64,000 nt of DNA, taken from the NCBI RefSeq assembly GCF_003931565.1, contig NZ_RRYI01000009.1, forward strand, positions 110,089 through 174,088. Direction: 5' to 3'. Each line of letters opens with the position of its first letter. Positions within the stretch are counted from its first letter, which is position 1. The position numbers and the translations under genes are program-made. This DNA is from Caulobacter sp. 602-1. GTDB taxonomy: Bacteria > Pseudomonadota > Alphaproteobacteria > Caulobacterales > Caulobacteraceae. The notes beneath the pieces were generated by a model that was given only the letters and a program-made list of their open reading frames with translations, was not told the origin of the DNA and did not search any database. Of the stretch, positions 35,579-44,108 are shown one piece after another.

Positions 35579-35878
35579 TGTCCTTGATCCACGAAGCCGT
35601 GGGGTTCGCTCGACGCCGATCCAGGCTATCGCCCGCGTGCGTCGAGGCTGGAGCCGCGACCCGCCCGCGACCCAGAACCCTCACAGCGATGAGTATTTAA
35701 CTCTTTACAATTATTCACATTTTCGACCGAGATCCTTACCAGGACCTTAACGCGGTTCGACGAACAGTAGTTTTTGGTAAGTCTTTGAGACAAACTTCAG
35801 GCTGTTTTTGTCATCTGTTCTCGTGACACCGCTACGCTCGGAATGCGTGCGATAATCCCTGGCTTGATCGGGCCGGGA
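35579..35878. other. A+T-rich intergenic region, no gene seen
   Basis: 300 bp between a minus-strand gene start and the stop of the next minus-strand gene. The part 35690-35820 is much richer in A+T than the rest of the window (TATTTAACTCTTTACAATTATTCAC). It holds the promoter of the gene at 35578 and one CtrA-like box. Confidence 0.6.
35736..35751 (-). promoter_or_regulatory. CtrA-box-like sequence
   Basis: On the plus strand TTAC-N7-TTAAC, one base from the full CtrA consensus including the trailing C. It lies about 160 bp upstream of the minus-strand gene ending at 35111. Confidence 0.45.
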
Positions 35879-36208
35879 TCAGCCTTCGTCGCTTTCAGGC
35901 TCGGGACGGCCGCGCCGCGCGAAGCCTTTGCCGCGCTTCATGGGCTTGGCTTCGCCCTTCGCCTTGCGGACGATTTCCTTGAGCTTGATGGCCTGGTTGC
36001 CCGACAGGGCCTGGCCGCGCGCGCCTTTTTCGGGGTCGGCGAAGGCCCGGCCATAGGTCTCGACGCGCTGGGCGACGCTGGTCAGGAACTCGCCCTCCCA
36101 CTCGGAGAGCTCGACACCGGACTTCTCGGCCGCGCGGCGCGCCCGCTTGAGGGCGTTCAGCGCGGCCTTCTTGGCCTGTTCTTTCGGATCGGGCGGCTTG
36201 GCGCGCAT
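35879..36208 (-). CDS. Hypothetical basic protein
   Basis: 109 residues, lysine/arginine-rich, with a helical middle (LSEWEGEFLTSVAQRVETYGRAF) and a disordered basic tail. No family recognised. It lies 47 bp downstream of gapR on the same strand. Confidence 0.65.
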   Translation of the reverse strand: MRAKPPDPKEQAKKAALNALKRARRAAEKSGVELSEWEGEFLTSVAQRVETYGRAFADPEKGARGQALSGNQAIKLKEIVRKAKGEAKPMKRGKGFARRGRPEPESDEG

Positions 36209-36255
36209 GTCGCCAGGACTATTCCCGACCCCGCGCGCCAGCGCACCTGAAAAAC

Positions 36256-36525
36256 TTAGATCTCGCCGATGGCCGAGAGGTACAGGTCGAGGATCGCGTC
36301 CTCTTCCTGGCGCTTGGCGCGGTCCTGCTTGCGCAGGCGGACCACCTTCTTGAGGATCTTCACGTCGAAGCCATTGCCCTTGGCCTCGGCATAGACCTCC
36401 TTCATCTGTTCCATGATCTCGGTCTTTTCGACCTCGAGGCGCTCGACGCGATCGATGATCGACTTCAGCTGACCCTGGGCGGTCGAGTTCAGAACGTCTG
36501 CGTGGGGAACGGCGTCGTCGGCCAT
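36256..36525 (-). CDS. gapR: Nucleoid-associated protein GapR (DUF2312)
   Basis: 89-residue DUF2312 protein: LKSIIDRVERLEVEKTEIM, EVYAEAKGNGFDVKILKKVV and the basic RLRKQDRAKRQEEDAILDLYL segment, nearly all coiled-coil helix. In Caulobacter GapR is a DNA-encircling dimer/tetramer that binds overtwisted, A+T-rich DNA ahead of replication forks and transcription. Length is exactly as expected. Its position a few genes after tacA fits Caulobacter. Confidence 0.9.
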   Translation of the reverse strand: MADDAVPHADVLNSTAQGQLKSIIDRVERLEVEKTEIMEQMKEVYAEAKGNGFDVKILKKVVRLRKQDRAKRQEEDAILDLYLSAIGEI

Positions 36526-36600
36526 GCTCAGGTCTCGCGAGAGGCTGGAATTCAGGAGGCGCGGAACCTAGTGCGAACGCGCGCCGCTGGGAAGCGCGAT

Positions 36601-37476
36601 TCAGCGGCCTTCCACACGTCCGCGCGCGATCTCGGCCAGGGCCGCCAGATCGAGGTTCTTCTCCTCGCCGCCCAGCAGGGATTCCAGGCTGGCCTCGGCC
36701 AGATCGGCCAGCGGCATGGACAGGCCCTTGGCCTCGGCGGCGTCCAGGACGAGGCGCACGTCCTTGAGGCCGAGCTCGGCGGCGAAGCCCGGCGGGGTGT
36801 AGCGGCGCTCGGCGATCATGGCGCCGTAGATCTTGTAGATCGGGGCGGCGAACAGGGTGCTGGACAGCATGTCCAGAAGCTCGGGCGCCTCGACGCCATA
36901 GGCCTCGCCCAGCGCCACGGCCTCCCCCATGCTCTCGATGGCCGAGACGATCATGAAATTGCCGGCCAGCTTCAGGGCGTTGGCGCGGACAGGATCCTCG
37001 CCCAGCGGCCAGACCTTGGCGGCCAGCAGTTCCAGCACCGGCATGGCCACGGCCACGGCCTCGGGCGCGCCAGCGGCCAGGACGTTCAAGCCCCCCGCCT
37101 GGGCGACGGGCGGACGGCCGAACACGGGCGAGGCGACATAGCCAAGGCCCAGCTCGGCGTGCAGGGTCGAGAGCTCGGCGGCCAGGGCGGTCGAGATGGT
37201 GGCCAGGTTGACGTGGACGACGCCCTTGCGGACCTTGGCCAGCGCGCCGCTGTCCAGCAGCACCTCGCGCATGGCCTGATCGTGGGCCAGCATGGTCAGG
37301 ACGATGTCGGCGGCGAAGGCCTCATCGACGCTGGCGGCCGGCGTGGCGCCCTCGGCGGCCAATTCGTCGACGACGCCGCGCGAGCGGTTCCACACCGTCA
37401 CCTGGACGCCCTTGCCCAACAGGTTGCGGACCATGGCCGCGCCCATGGCGCCGAGACCGACGAAACCGACGTTCAT
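36601..37476 (-). CDS. NAD(P)-dependent beta-hydroxyacid dehydrogenase (MmsB/GarR-like)
   Basis: 291-residue member of the 3-hydroxyisobutyrate dehydrogenase family: Rossmann motif VGFVGLGAMGAAM at the N-terminus, substrate-site VFGRPPVAQAGGL, and catalytic-lysine helix ALKLAGNFMIVS. The ATG at 37476 has GGGAG 8 bases upstream; a longer open frame extends into the next gene but out of frame. Substrate not determinable. Confidence 0.85.
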   Translation of the reverse strand: MNVGFVGLGAMGAAMVRNLLGKGVQVTVWNRSRGVVDELAAEGATPAASVDEAFAADIVLTMLAHDQAMREVLLDSGALAKVRKGVVHVNLATISTALAAELSTLHAELGLGYVASPVFGRPPVAQAGGLNVLAAGAPEAVAVAMPVLELLAAKVWPLGEDPVRANALKLAGNFMIVSAIESMGEAVALGEAYGVEAPELLDMLSSTLFAAPIYKIYGAMIAERRYTPPGFAAELGLKDVRLVLDAAEAKGLSMPLADLAEASLESLLGGEEKNLDLAALAEIARGRVEGR

Positions 37477-37499
37477 GCGAGATCTCCCTGACTTGGGAA

Positions 37500-38117
37500 C
37501 TAGAGCAGGCCGTGCCGCTCGACGGCGGCGCGCAGCTGCGCCGGATCGGTGAAGTGGTGGGTGTGGAAGCCGATGTCCATGGCCGCCGCGATATTGGCGG
37601 CGCTGTCGTCGATGAACAGCAGGTCGGAGGCCCGCAGCCCCGTGCGCTCCAGCACGATCTCGTAAATGCGACGATCCGGCTTGATCACCTGCTCGTCGCC
37701 CGAAACGATCGCGTCGCGGAAATGACCGAAGTGGACCGGCGACATGGCCTGGACCGCAGGCCACTTGCTCTGGGGCATGTTGGTCAGGGCGAACTGCGGC
37801 ACGTCACGGGCGGCCAGGGCTTCGATCACGGATGCCGTTTCGGGAATCGGCCCCGACAGCATCTCGTGGAACCGCTCGTCCCAGGCCCGGATCTCGGCCT
37901 CATGCTCGGGGAAGCGCGCGATCAGTGGCGCGGCGTTCTCAGGAAAGCCAACGCCCTTGTCGTGCTCGACATGCCAATCCAGCGTGCAGACATGCGAAAG
38001 GAACCGGTCGAGATCGGCCGGTTCCTTGAACATTTTCGCGTACAGTGCGCGGGGATCCCAGCGCACGATGACGTTGCCGACATCCCAGAGAACGGCTCTG
38101 GGACGCGACAAAGTCAT
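37500..38117 (-). CDS. HAD-IA family hydrolase
   Basis: 205-residue haloacid dehalogenase-type phosphatase: motif I WDVGNVIVRWD (nucleophile Asp12), motif II LTNMP, motif III lysine in VIKPDRRIY and motif IV FIDDSAANIAAA. The subgroup resembles YihX-type sugar phosphatases. Its ATG overlaps the rpmJ stop (TAATG). Confidence 0.85.
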   Translation of the reverse strand: MTLSRPRAVLWDVGNVIVRWDPRALYAKMFKEPADLDRFLSHVCTLDWHVEHDKGVGFPENAAPLIARFPEHEAEIRAWDERFHEMLSGPIPETASVIEALAARDVPQFALTNMPQSKWPAVQAMSPVHFGHFRDAIVSGDEQVIKPDRRIYEIVLERTGLRASDLLFIDDSAANIAAAMDIGFHTHHFTDPAQLRAAVERHGLL

Positions 38118-38242
38118 TAGCCTTGCTTGGCTTTGAAGCGCGGGTCGGTCTTGTTGATGATGTAGATGACGCCCTTGCGACGCACCATCTTGCAGTCGCG
38201 GTGGCGACCCTTCAGCGACTTCAGCGAGCTGCGAACCTTCAT
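38117..38242 (-). CDS. rpmJ: 50S ribosomal protein L36
   Basis: 41-residue L36: [19 protein letters not shown] ... [13 protein letters not shown], the alphaproteobacterial form lacking the full zinc-ribbon cysteine set. Its TAA overlaps the ATG of the HAD hydrolase gene (TAATG). Easy to miss because of its size. Confidence 0.95.
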
Positions 38243-38459
38243 GACCGGTCTCTGTACTGCGGCGGAGAGGTTCGGGCGCGCAGAATACGGCCAGAACTTC
38301 CGGGTGTTTCGGAGGCGGTGCGTATAAGCAGGACGCGGACCGGAGTCAATGCGCTCGACGCCCTTTCGCCCAAATGCGCGTGGGGATTTCGCGGGAACTT
38401 CACCCGTCTGGCGCGCTTGTGATTGAAGGCTTTACTCGAACCCCGGTAGCTTCCCCCGC

Positions 38460-39758
38460 ATGGCCATCGATCGTCGCGTCTTTCTCGTTCTCCTGCTCGC
38501 CGGTTGCGCGGACACCTCTCCACAAGGTCCGCTGACGGCGATCACCCCGCCGCAACCCGCGCCCAAGCCCCAGACTCCGGCCGCGCCGCAGCCGGTTCCG
38601 GCGACGCCCGTGCCCGCGGGCGAGCTGGCCTTCGACACCTGGCTGCGGGACTTCCGGGGCCGCGCCATCGCCCAGGGCCTGTCGCCCGCCCTGCTGGACC
38701 GCGAGCTGGCTGGCGTGACGCCCGATCCCAAGGTCATCAGCCTGGACAGCCGCCAGCCGGAGTTCTCCAAGCCGGTGGGCGACTACATCAAGGGCGTGAT
38801 CAGCGACGACCGCGTGGCCGTGGGCCGCCGCAAGCGTGAAGAGCTGACCTACCTGCCGACCATCGAGGCCCGCTACGGCGTGCCGCGCGACATCCTGCTG
38901 GCCGTCTGGGCCATGGAGTCGGCGTTCGGCCAGTTGCAGGGCAATTTCGACGTCGTCCGCTCGATGGTCAGCCTGGCCGCCGATGGCCGCCGCCGCGCCT
39001 GGGCCGAGGGCGAACTGATCGCCGCCCTGAAGATCATCGATTCGGGCGAGGTCACCCGCGCCCAGCTGCGCGGCTCGTGGGCCGGGGCGATGGGCCAGAC
39101 CCAGTTCCTCCCCTCCAGCTACCGCTCGACCGCCGTCGACTTCGACGGCGACGGCCGCCGCGACATCTGGGGCTCGGACGCCGATAGCCTGGCCTCGGCC
39201 GCCAACCTCCTGGCCAAGGGCGGCTGGAAACCCGGTGCGGGCTGGGCCAAGGAAGTGATCCTGCCGGCCGGCTTCGACTATTCGGTGACCGAGGTCGAGA
39301 AACAGATTCCCGCCTGGTGGGAAGCCCGCGGCGTGCGCCGCGCGGACGGCCTGCCCTGGACGGCGGCGGACGCGGCCTCGCCGGCCATGCTGCTTCTGCC
39401 TGCGGGCGCGGCGGGACCGGCCTTCCTGGCCCTGCCCAACCATTTCGCGATCCGCACCTACAACAACTCGACCTCGTACGCCCTGGGCATCGGCCTGCTG
39501 GCCGATCGCTTCGGCGGTGGCGCGCCCCCGGTCACGCCGTGGCCAGTCGAGACCCCGCTGTCGATGTCGGACCGCATGGCCGCCCAGATCGCCCTGGCCC
39601 GGGTCGGCTTCAACCCAGGCCCGGCCGACGGCGTCATCGGCGCCGGCACCCGCAAGGCCCTGCGCGCCTGGCAGCAGAGCCAGCAGCTGCCGGCCGACGG
39701 CTACATGTCGAACGACATGGTGAGCAGGCTGAAAGCCCAGGCCGGGATCACGCCTTAG
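38460..39758 (+). CDS. Lytic murein transglycosylase lipoprotein (MltB/SltB type)
   Basis: 432-residue lipoprotein: lipobox LLAGC with acylated Cys16, a proline-rich linker, a GH103 lytic transglycosylase domain (AVWAMESAFGQLQG with the catalytic Glu, and MGQTQFLPSSY), then a C-terminal peptidoglycan-binding domain (FNPGPADGVIGAGTRKALRAWQQ). It cleaves glycan strands to 1,6-anhydromuropeptides from the outer membrane. It ends 11 bp inside the convergent aldose epimerase gene. Confidence 0.9.
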   Translation: MAIDRRVFLVLLLAGCADTSPQGPLTAITPPQPAPKPQTPAAPQPVPATPVPAGELAFDTWLRDFRGRAIAQGLSPALLDRELAGVTPDPKVISLDSRQPEFSKPVGDYIKGVISDDRVAVGRRKREELTYLPTIEARYGVPRDILLAVWAMESAFGQLQGNFDVVRSMVSLAADGRRRAWAEGELIAALKIIDSGEVTRAQLRGSWAGAMGQTQFLPSSYRSTAVDFDGDGRRDIWGSDADSLASAANLLAKGGWKPGAGWAKEVILPAGFDYSVTEVEKQIPAWWEARGVRRADGLPWTAADAASPAMLLLPAGAAGPAFLALPNHFAIRTYNNSTSYALGIGLLADRFGGGAPPVTPWPVETPLSMSDRMAAQIALARVGFNPGPADGVIGAGTRKALRAWQQSQQLPADGYMSNDMVSRLKAQAGITP

Positions 39759-40593
39759 CCACTTCCATCCAGATCGACCGGCTCTCGCCGGGCTGAAGCG
39801 TCACCATGCCGGTCTCCCCGGCCCCAAACGGGTTGGGGCGGCTGGCGCAGGGCTCGACGCACAGAAAGCCCTGGTCCGGCGGAACATAGACGTGAAGCCA
39901 GCGGCACTCCGGAGAGGCGGTGATGGTCGTGTCGGGCTGGCCGGGAGCTCGCAGCGCCGCGCGCTGGTCCCAGCCCGTGTAGCAGTGGTCGATCAGGTCG
40001 TGACCCGCCACGCTCGCCCCCTTCGCCCAGTCCGGTCCCCAGACGCCGGCGTGACGCACGGTCGGCAAGACGTCCTCGTCGATCATCCAGACGCCATCAT
40101 TGGTCGCCGTCAGGGTCTCAGCGTCGCGCGCCGGGAAGTAGGGATGGAAACCCAGGCCCGCCGGCATGGCGTCGGGGCCGGTGTTCGTGACCGACAGTTC
40201 CAGGCGCAGACCGGTCTCGCCAACCGCGAACCGCTGCTCGGCGCGGTAGGCCCAGGGCCAGGCGTCCGCCGCGTGCTCGTAGGAGAGCAGCGCCTCGCCG
40301 CCTTCAGCCTTCTCAACCGTCCAGGCATTGCGCCAACCCTGGCCGTGCAGCGGATGCGGATGGGTCCCGAGGTTCGGAGGCAGCACGACCTCACGCCCTT
40401 CGAAGGTGAAGCGTCCGTTCGGGATGCGGTTGCAGAACGGGACCAGCGGAAAGCAGGCCGAGGCCAGGGCGTCGGTCGCGCCGGCCGCCATCGGCCGCAG
40501 CACGTGGCGGTCGCCGATCGTGAAGCTGGCGATCGCACCGCCGACCTCTGGCGCGAGCGCCAGGCGGGCCGAGCCCCTTTCGATGACGGTCAT
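39748..40593 (-). CDS. Aldose 1-epimerase family protein
   Basis: 281-residue beta-sandwich mutarotase-like protein: HPLHGQGWRNAW contains one catalytic histidine, LGFHPYFPAR the second, and LCVEPCASRPN the catalytic glutamate. It is of the shorter YeaD/GalM-like group; the sugar is not known. Confidence 0.82.
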   Translation of the reverse strand: MTVIERGSARLALAPEVGGAIASFTIGDRHVLRPMAAGATDALASACFPLVPFCNRIPNGRFTFEGREVVLPPNLGTHPHPLHGQGWRNAWTVEKAEGGEALLSYEHAADAWPWAYRAEQRFAVGETGLRLELSVTNTGPDAMPAGLGFHPYFPARDAETLTATNDGVWMIDEDVLPTVRHAGVWGPDWAKGASVAGHDLIDHCYTGWDQRAALRAPGQPDTTITASPECRWLHVYVPPDQGFLCVEPCASRPNPFGAGETGMVTLQPGESRSIWMEVAKA

Positions 40594-40665
40594 GAAGGCC
40601 GCTCCCTAGAGTGTTAGCGGTCTCACTGCCTTGCGCCCGGTCCCGACGCAAGTTCAACTGGCGCC

Positions 40666-41874
40666 ATGGTCGAGACCCTCTCCGCGAAGGACGCGCGACG
40701 CATCGCGCTGGCGGCTCAGGGCTTCGCGCGGCCCCGTCCCGCCAATCCAGACAGGCGCCGCCTGCTCTCGACGATCGAGAGCCTGGGCGTCGTGCAGATC
40801 GACTCGGTCAATGTCGTCTCGCGCTCGCACTATCTGCCGCTGTTCTCGCGCCTGGGGGCCTATGACCGGTCGCTGCTGGAGGCGATGGCCTGGGGCAAGA
40901 CGCCGGACCTCGCCGAATACTGGGCGCACGAGGCCTCGCTGACGCCGCTCTCGACCCACCCCCTGCTACGCTGGCGGATGCAGGACGCCCTCGACGGCGT
41001 CGGGGTCTGGAAGAACGTCGCCGCCTTCCTGCGCAGCCACGCGGACTTCCTCGACCAGGCCCTGGCCGCCGTCGCCGAACGCGGCCCTCTGGCGGCCTCC
41101 GAACTGGAGCTGGGCGCCAAGGGCGAAGGCGGCTGGTGGGGCTGGAGCGAAGGCAAGCGGGCCATGGAATGCCTGTTCTGGACCGGCCGCCTGACCACCG
41201 CCACGCGCCGCAACAGCTTCGAGCGCGTCTACGGCCTGCCCGAGAAGGTGCTGCCCAAGGCGATCACCGAGACTCCCACGCCCAGCCGCGCCGAGGCTTG
41301 CCGCGAACTCTTGAAGATCTCGGCCCGCGCCATGGGCGTGGCCACCGAGCGGGACCTGCGCGACTACTTCCGGCTCGGCGTGACCGATGCTCGCGACGGC
41401 GTGGCCGCGCTGGTCGGCGACGGGACCCTGATCCCGGTCGCCGTGAAGGGCTGGGAGCAGCCGGCCTATCTGTGGCCGCAGGCGCGGCGGCCGCGGGCGG
41501 TGAAGACCGCCGCCCTGCTCTCGCCGTTCGACAACCTGATCTGGTTCCGCGAGCGCACCGAGCGGATGTTCGGCGTCCGCGTGCGGCTGGAGATCTATAC
41601 CCCCGCCCACAAGCGCACCCACGGCTACTACGTGCTGCCGTTCCTGCAGGACGAGGCGATCACCGCGCGCGTCGACCTGAAGGCCGATCGCAAGGCCGGC
41701 AAGCTGCTGGTCCTGGCCGCCCACGCCGAGCCTGACGCCGATGACGCGACCGCGGAACGGCTCGCCGGGGAGCTGGCGCTGATGGCGTCCTGGCTGGGGC
41801 TTTCCGGCGTCGAGGTTCGCCCCACGGGCGATCTCGCGCCCAAGTTGGGTTCGATCATCCGGGTCGCCGCATGA
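40666..41874 (+). CDS. Winged-helix DNA-binding protein, YcaQ/AlkZ family
   Basis: 402-residue member of the HTH_42 family that contains the DNA glycosylases YcaQ (interstrand cross-link unhooking) and AlkZ. The catalytic-loop pattern appears as VVQIDSVNVV (Q-x-D), and the C-terminal FDNLIWFRERTERMFG and GYYVLPFL are conserved family stretches. Probably removes bulky alkylated bases or cross-links. Confidence 0.82.
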   Translation: MVETLSAKDARRIALAAQGFARPRPANPDRRRLLSTIESLGVVQIDSVNVVSRSHYLPLFSRLGAYDRSLLEAMAWGKTPDLAEYWAHEASLTPLSTHPLLRWRMQDALDGVGVWKNVAAFLRSHADFLDQALAAVAERGPLAASELELGAKGEGGWWGWSEGKRAMECLFWTGRLTTATRRNSFERVYGLPEKVLPKAITETPTPSRAEACRELLKISARAMGVATERDLRDYFRLGVTDARDGVAALVGDGTLIPVAVKGWEQPAYLWPQARRPRAVKTAALLSPFDNLIWFRERTERMFGVRVRLEIYTPAHKRTHGYYVLPFLQDEAITARVDLKADRKAGKLLVLAAHAEPDADDATAERLAGELALMASWLGLSGVEVRPTGDLAPKLGSIIRVAA

Positions 41875-42054
41875 ATGCTCGCTCGACCCGACTGTAAAGC
41901 ATTGTAAAAATGCCGCCTGAAGGCGAGCAACCGGGGGCGGGGCGCGATAACAATGAATAGCTGGTCGCCTGTTCGTCACCCCACCGACATCGGGCGTCCC
42001 GCGGCGCGTTCCGCTCCCCCGCGGGACGCGCCACTTCCCAGTATAAGTGAGCGC

Positions 42055-42765
42055 ATGAAAGTCGCCCTGCTCGACGACGACCAAAGCCATAATGCGCTTG
42101 TCGCTTCGGTTCTGGATCCTGCAGGCTTTGTCTGCACCAGTTTCACGACGCCCTCGCGTCTTCTGGCCGAGCTGCGCAAGCAGACGTTCGACCTGATCAT
42201 TCTCGACTGGAACATGCCGGAGCTGTCCGGTGTCGAGACCCTGCGCCTGCTGCGCGAGGATCCGACCACCGCCCCGCCGGTCCTGCTGCTGACCAGCCGC
42301 TCGGTCGAGGCGGACCTCGTCGAAGGCCTGAACGCCGGCGCCGACGACTACATCGTCAAGCCGCTGCAGCCCCAGGTGCTGCTGGCCCGCGTCAACGCCG
42401 TGGCCCGTCGCATCCACCGGCCGCCGGTCTCGCCCCAGGTCGAGCAGCATGGCCCCTATCGCCTGGACCCAGGCGCCCAGACGGCCAGTTGGGCGGGCCA
42501 TGTCGAGGCCCTGACGCCCAAGGAATTCCAGCTGGCGTCCTTGCTCTTCAACAACCTGTCCCGCCCCCTGTCGCGCGAGTACCTGCTGCGGCGCATCTGG
42601 GGTCAGCGGCCCGATCTGGAGACCCGCACCCTGGACGCGCACGTCTCGCGCCTGCGCGCCAAGCTGCATCTGCGGCCAACCAACGGTTTCAGACTCAGCA
42701 CGGTCTACGGTTTCGGCTATCGTCTGGAGGCCTGTGATCCCGAGGCGGCGGGCGGGGGAGAGTAG
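42055..42765 (+). CDS. OmpR/PhoB-type response regulator
   Basis: 236-residue regulator: receiver with D7/D8, phospho-acceptor Asp51 (LIILDWNMP), Thr80 and Lys102 (VKPLQP), and a C-terminal winged-helix DNA-binding domain (LTPKEFQLASLLFNN ... TLDAHVSRLRAKL). The ATG at 42055 begins the conserved MKVALLDDD; an ATG 102 bases upstream adds a proline-rich stretch unlike the family. Two bases separate its stop from the next gene, so it is the first gene of the signalling operon. Confidence 0.85.
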   Translation: MKVALLDDDQSHNALVASVLDPAGFVCTSFTTPSRLLAELRKQTFDLIILDWNMPELSGVETLRLLREDPTTAPPVLLLTSRSVEADLVEGLNAGADDYIVKPLQPQVLLARVNAVARRIHRPPVSPQVEQHGPYRLDPGAQTASWAGHVEALTPKEFQLASLLFNNLSRPLSREYLLRRIWGQRPDLETRTLDAHVSRLRAKLHLRPTNGFRLSTVYGFGYRLEACDPEAAGGGE

Positions 42766-42767
42766 AC

Positions 42768-44108
42768 ATGACCAGGGCTGCGGGGGCGGGCGTCCTTTTT
42801 CTGGCCGGGCTGATGCTTGCGAGCGCGGCCAACGCCCAAACCGCCGCGCCGGAGCCGCCGGTGGCCTATGTGGTCAAGCCGGGCGATACGCTGATCGGGC
42901 TCGCGAGCCGCTACATGAACCGACCTGGCGACTACCGCGCGGTGCAGAAGGCCAATCGGGTGGCCCAGCCCACCCGCCTGCGGCCCGGCTCGCAGCTGAA
43001 CATCGACCCGAACCTTTTGAAGTCGACGCCGATCGCCGCCAGCCTGTCGGCGTTCACCGGCCCCGTCACCGTCGAGACCAACGGCCAGCGCGCACCGGCG
43101 CGGGTCGGCATGCCGCTGTCTGAGGGCCAGGTGATCAGCACCGGCCCCGGAGCCTTCGCCACCTTCGAGCTGGAGGACGCCTCGCGCGTCACCCTTCCGT
43201 CGAACACCCGCGTGCGGATCTCCAAGCTGCGCCAGGTGATGATCAACAACGCGCCCCAGCGGGTGTTCCAGCTGGACCAGGGCAAGAGCACGATCTCGGC
43301 GACGCCGACCGAGACGCCGGGGGCCCGGTTCGAGGTGCGCACCCCAGTCTCGGTCTCGGCGGTGCGCGGCACCGAGTTTCGGGTCGGAGTCAATGGGGAT
43401 GGGGCTCAGACGGAAGTCCTGAAAGGCGCGGTCGGCGTCGACGCTGGCCAGGTAGCGACCGGCGGACCGCCGGTGGCGGCGGGCTTCGGCGTCAGCGCTT
43501 CGGCCAGCGGTGTCGGCGGGCCTGTCGAGCTCCTGCCCGGACCGAAGATGGGTCCCGGCGGCCAGACCCAGAACGAGGCGATCGTCCGCTTCACCGTCGA
43601 ACCTGTCCCGGGCGCGGCCGCCTATCGTCTGCTGCTGGCCCGCGACGCCGGCTTCGTGGACATCTTCGCCGAGGCCAGAACTCAGACCACGACCCGCGAG
43701 CGCCCCACCGCCGACTTCAGCCAACTGGAGAACGGCACCTATTTCGTCCGCCTGACCGCGATCGACCCGGGCGGCCTGGAAGGCTTCCCGTCCGACTACA
43801 GCTTCGACCGCGACCTCAACACGCTGGAAGCCGGCGCGCCGTCCGACAGCCGCGAGGGCAAGCATCGCAAGTTCCTGTTCCGCTGGAGCGCGGCGGGCGA
43901 CGGCGTGCGCAACTATCGCTTCCAGCTGTTTTCCGACGCCGAGGCCAAGGTCGCGGTCGTGGACCAGCCCGGCCTGACCGAGCCCCAGCTGACCCTGACC
44001 GACCTGCCGCCCGGGAGCTATTCCTGGCGCGTGGCCGCCGTGCGCTTCAAGGATGGCGCGGTGACCGAGAAGGTCGGGACGCTGCAGCAGCTGCAGATCG
44101 GGAAGTGA
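42768..44108 (+). CDS. Periplasmic LysM-FecR domain protein
   Basis: 446-residue secreted protein: signal peptide (cleavage near residue 23, SAANA), a LysM domain (YVVKPGDTLIGLASRYM ..., about 34-79) that should bind peptidoglycan, a FecR-type domain (about 105-215, with SVSAVRGTEFRV) and two beta-sandwich repeats rich in PGAAAYRLLLARD-type strands. This FecR-like domain is the structural domain of envelope proteins, not a sigma regulator. It overlaps the kinase gene by GTGA. Confidence 0.82.
   Translation: MTRAAGAGVLFLAGLMLASAANAQTAAPEPPVAYVVKPGDTLIGLASRYMNRPGDYRAVQKANRVAQPTRLRPGSQLNIDPNLLKSTPIAASLSAFTGPVTVETNGQRAPARVGMPLSEGQVISTGPGAFATFELEDASRVTLPSNTRVRISKLRQVMINNAPQRVFQLDQGKSTISATPTETPGARFEVRTPVSVSAVRGTEFRVGVNGDGAQTEVLKGAVGVDAGQVATGGPPVAAGFGVSASASGVGGPVELLPGPKMGPGGQTQNEAIVRFTVEPVPGAAAYRLLLARDAGFVDIFAEARTQTTTRERPTADFSQLENGTYFVRLTAIDPGGLEGFPSDYSFDRDLNTLEAGAPSDSREGKHRKFLFRWSAAGDGVRNYRFQLFSDAEAKVAVVDQPGLTEPQLTLTDLPPGSYSWRVAAVRFKDGAVTEKVGTLQQLQIGK

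Noticed and set aside
36601..37764. A 387-codon dehydrogenase with N-terminal extension
   Set aside because: The extension is an out-of-frame reading of the HAD gene; ATG 37476 has a good ribosome binding site and starts the Rossmann motif.
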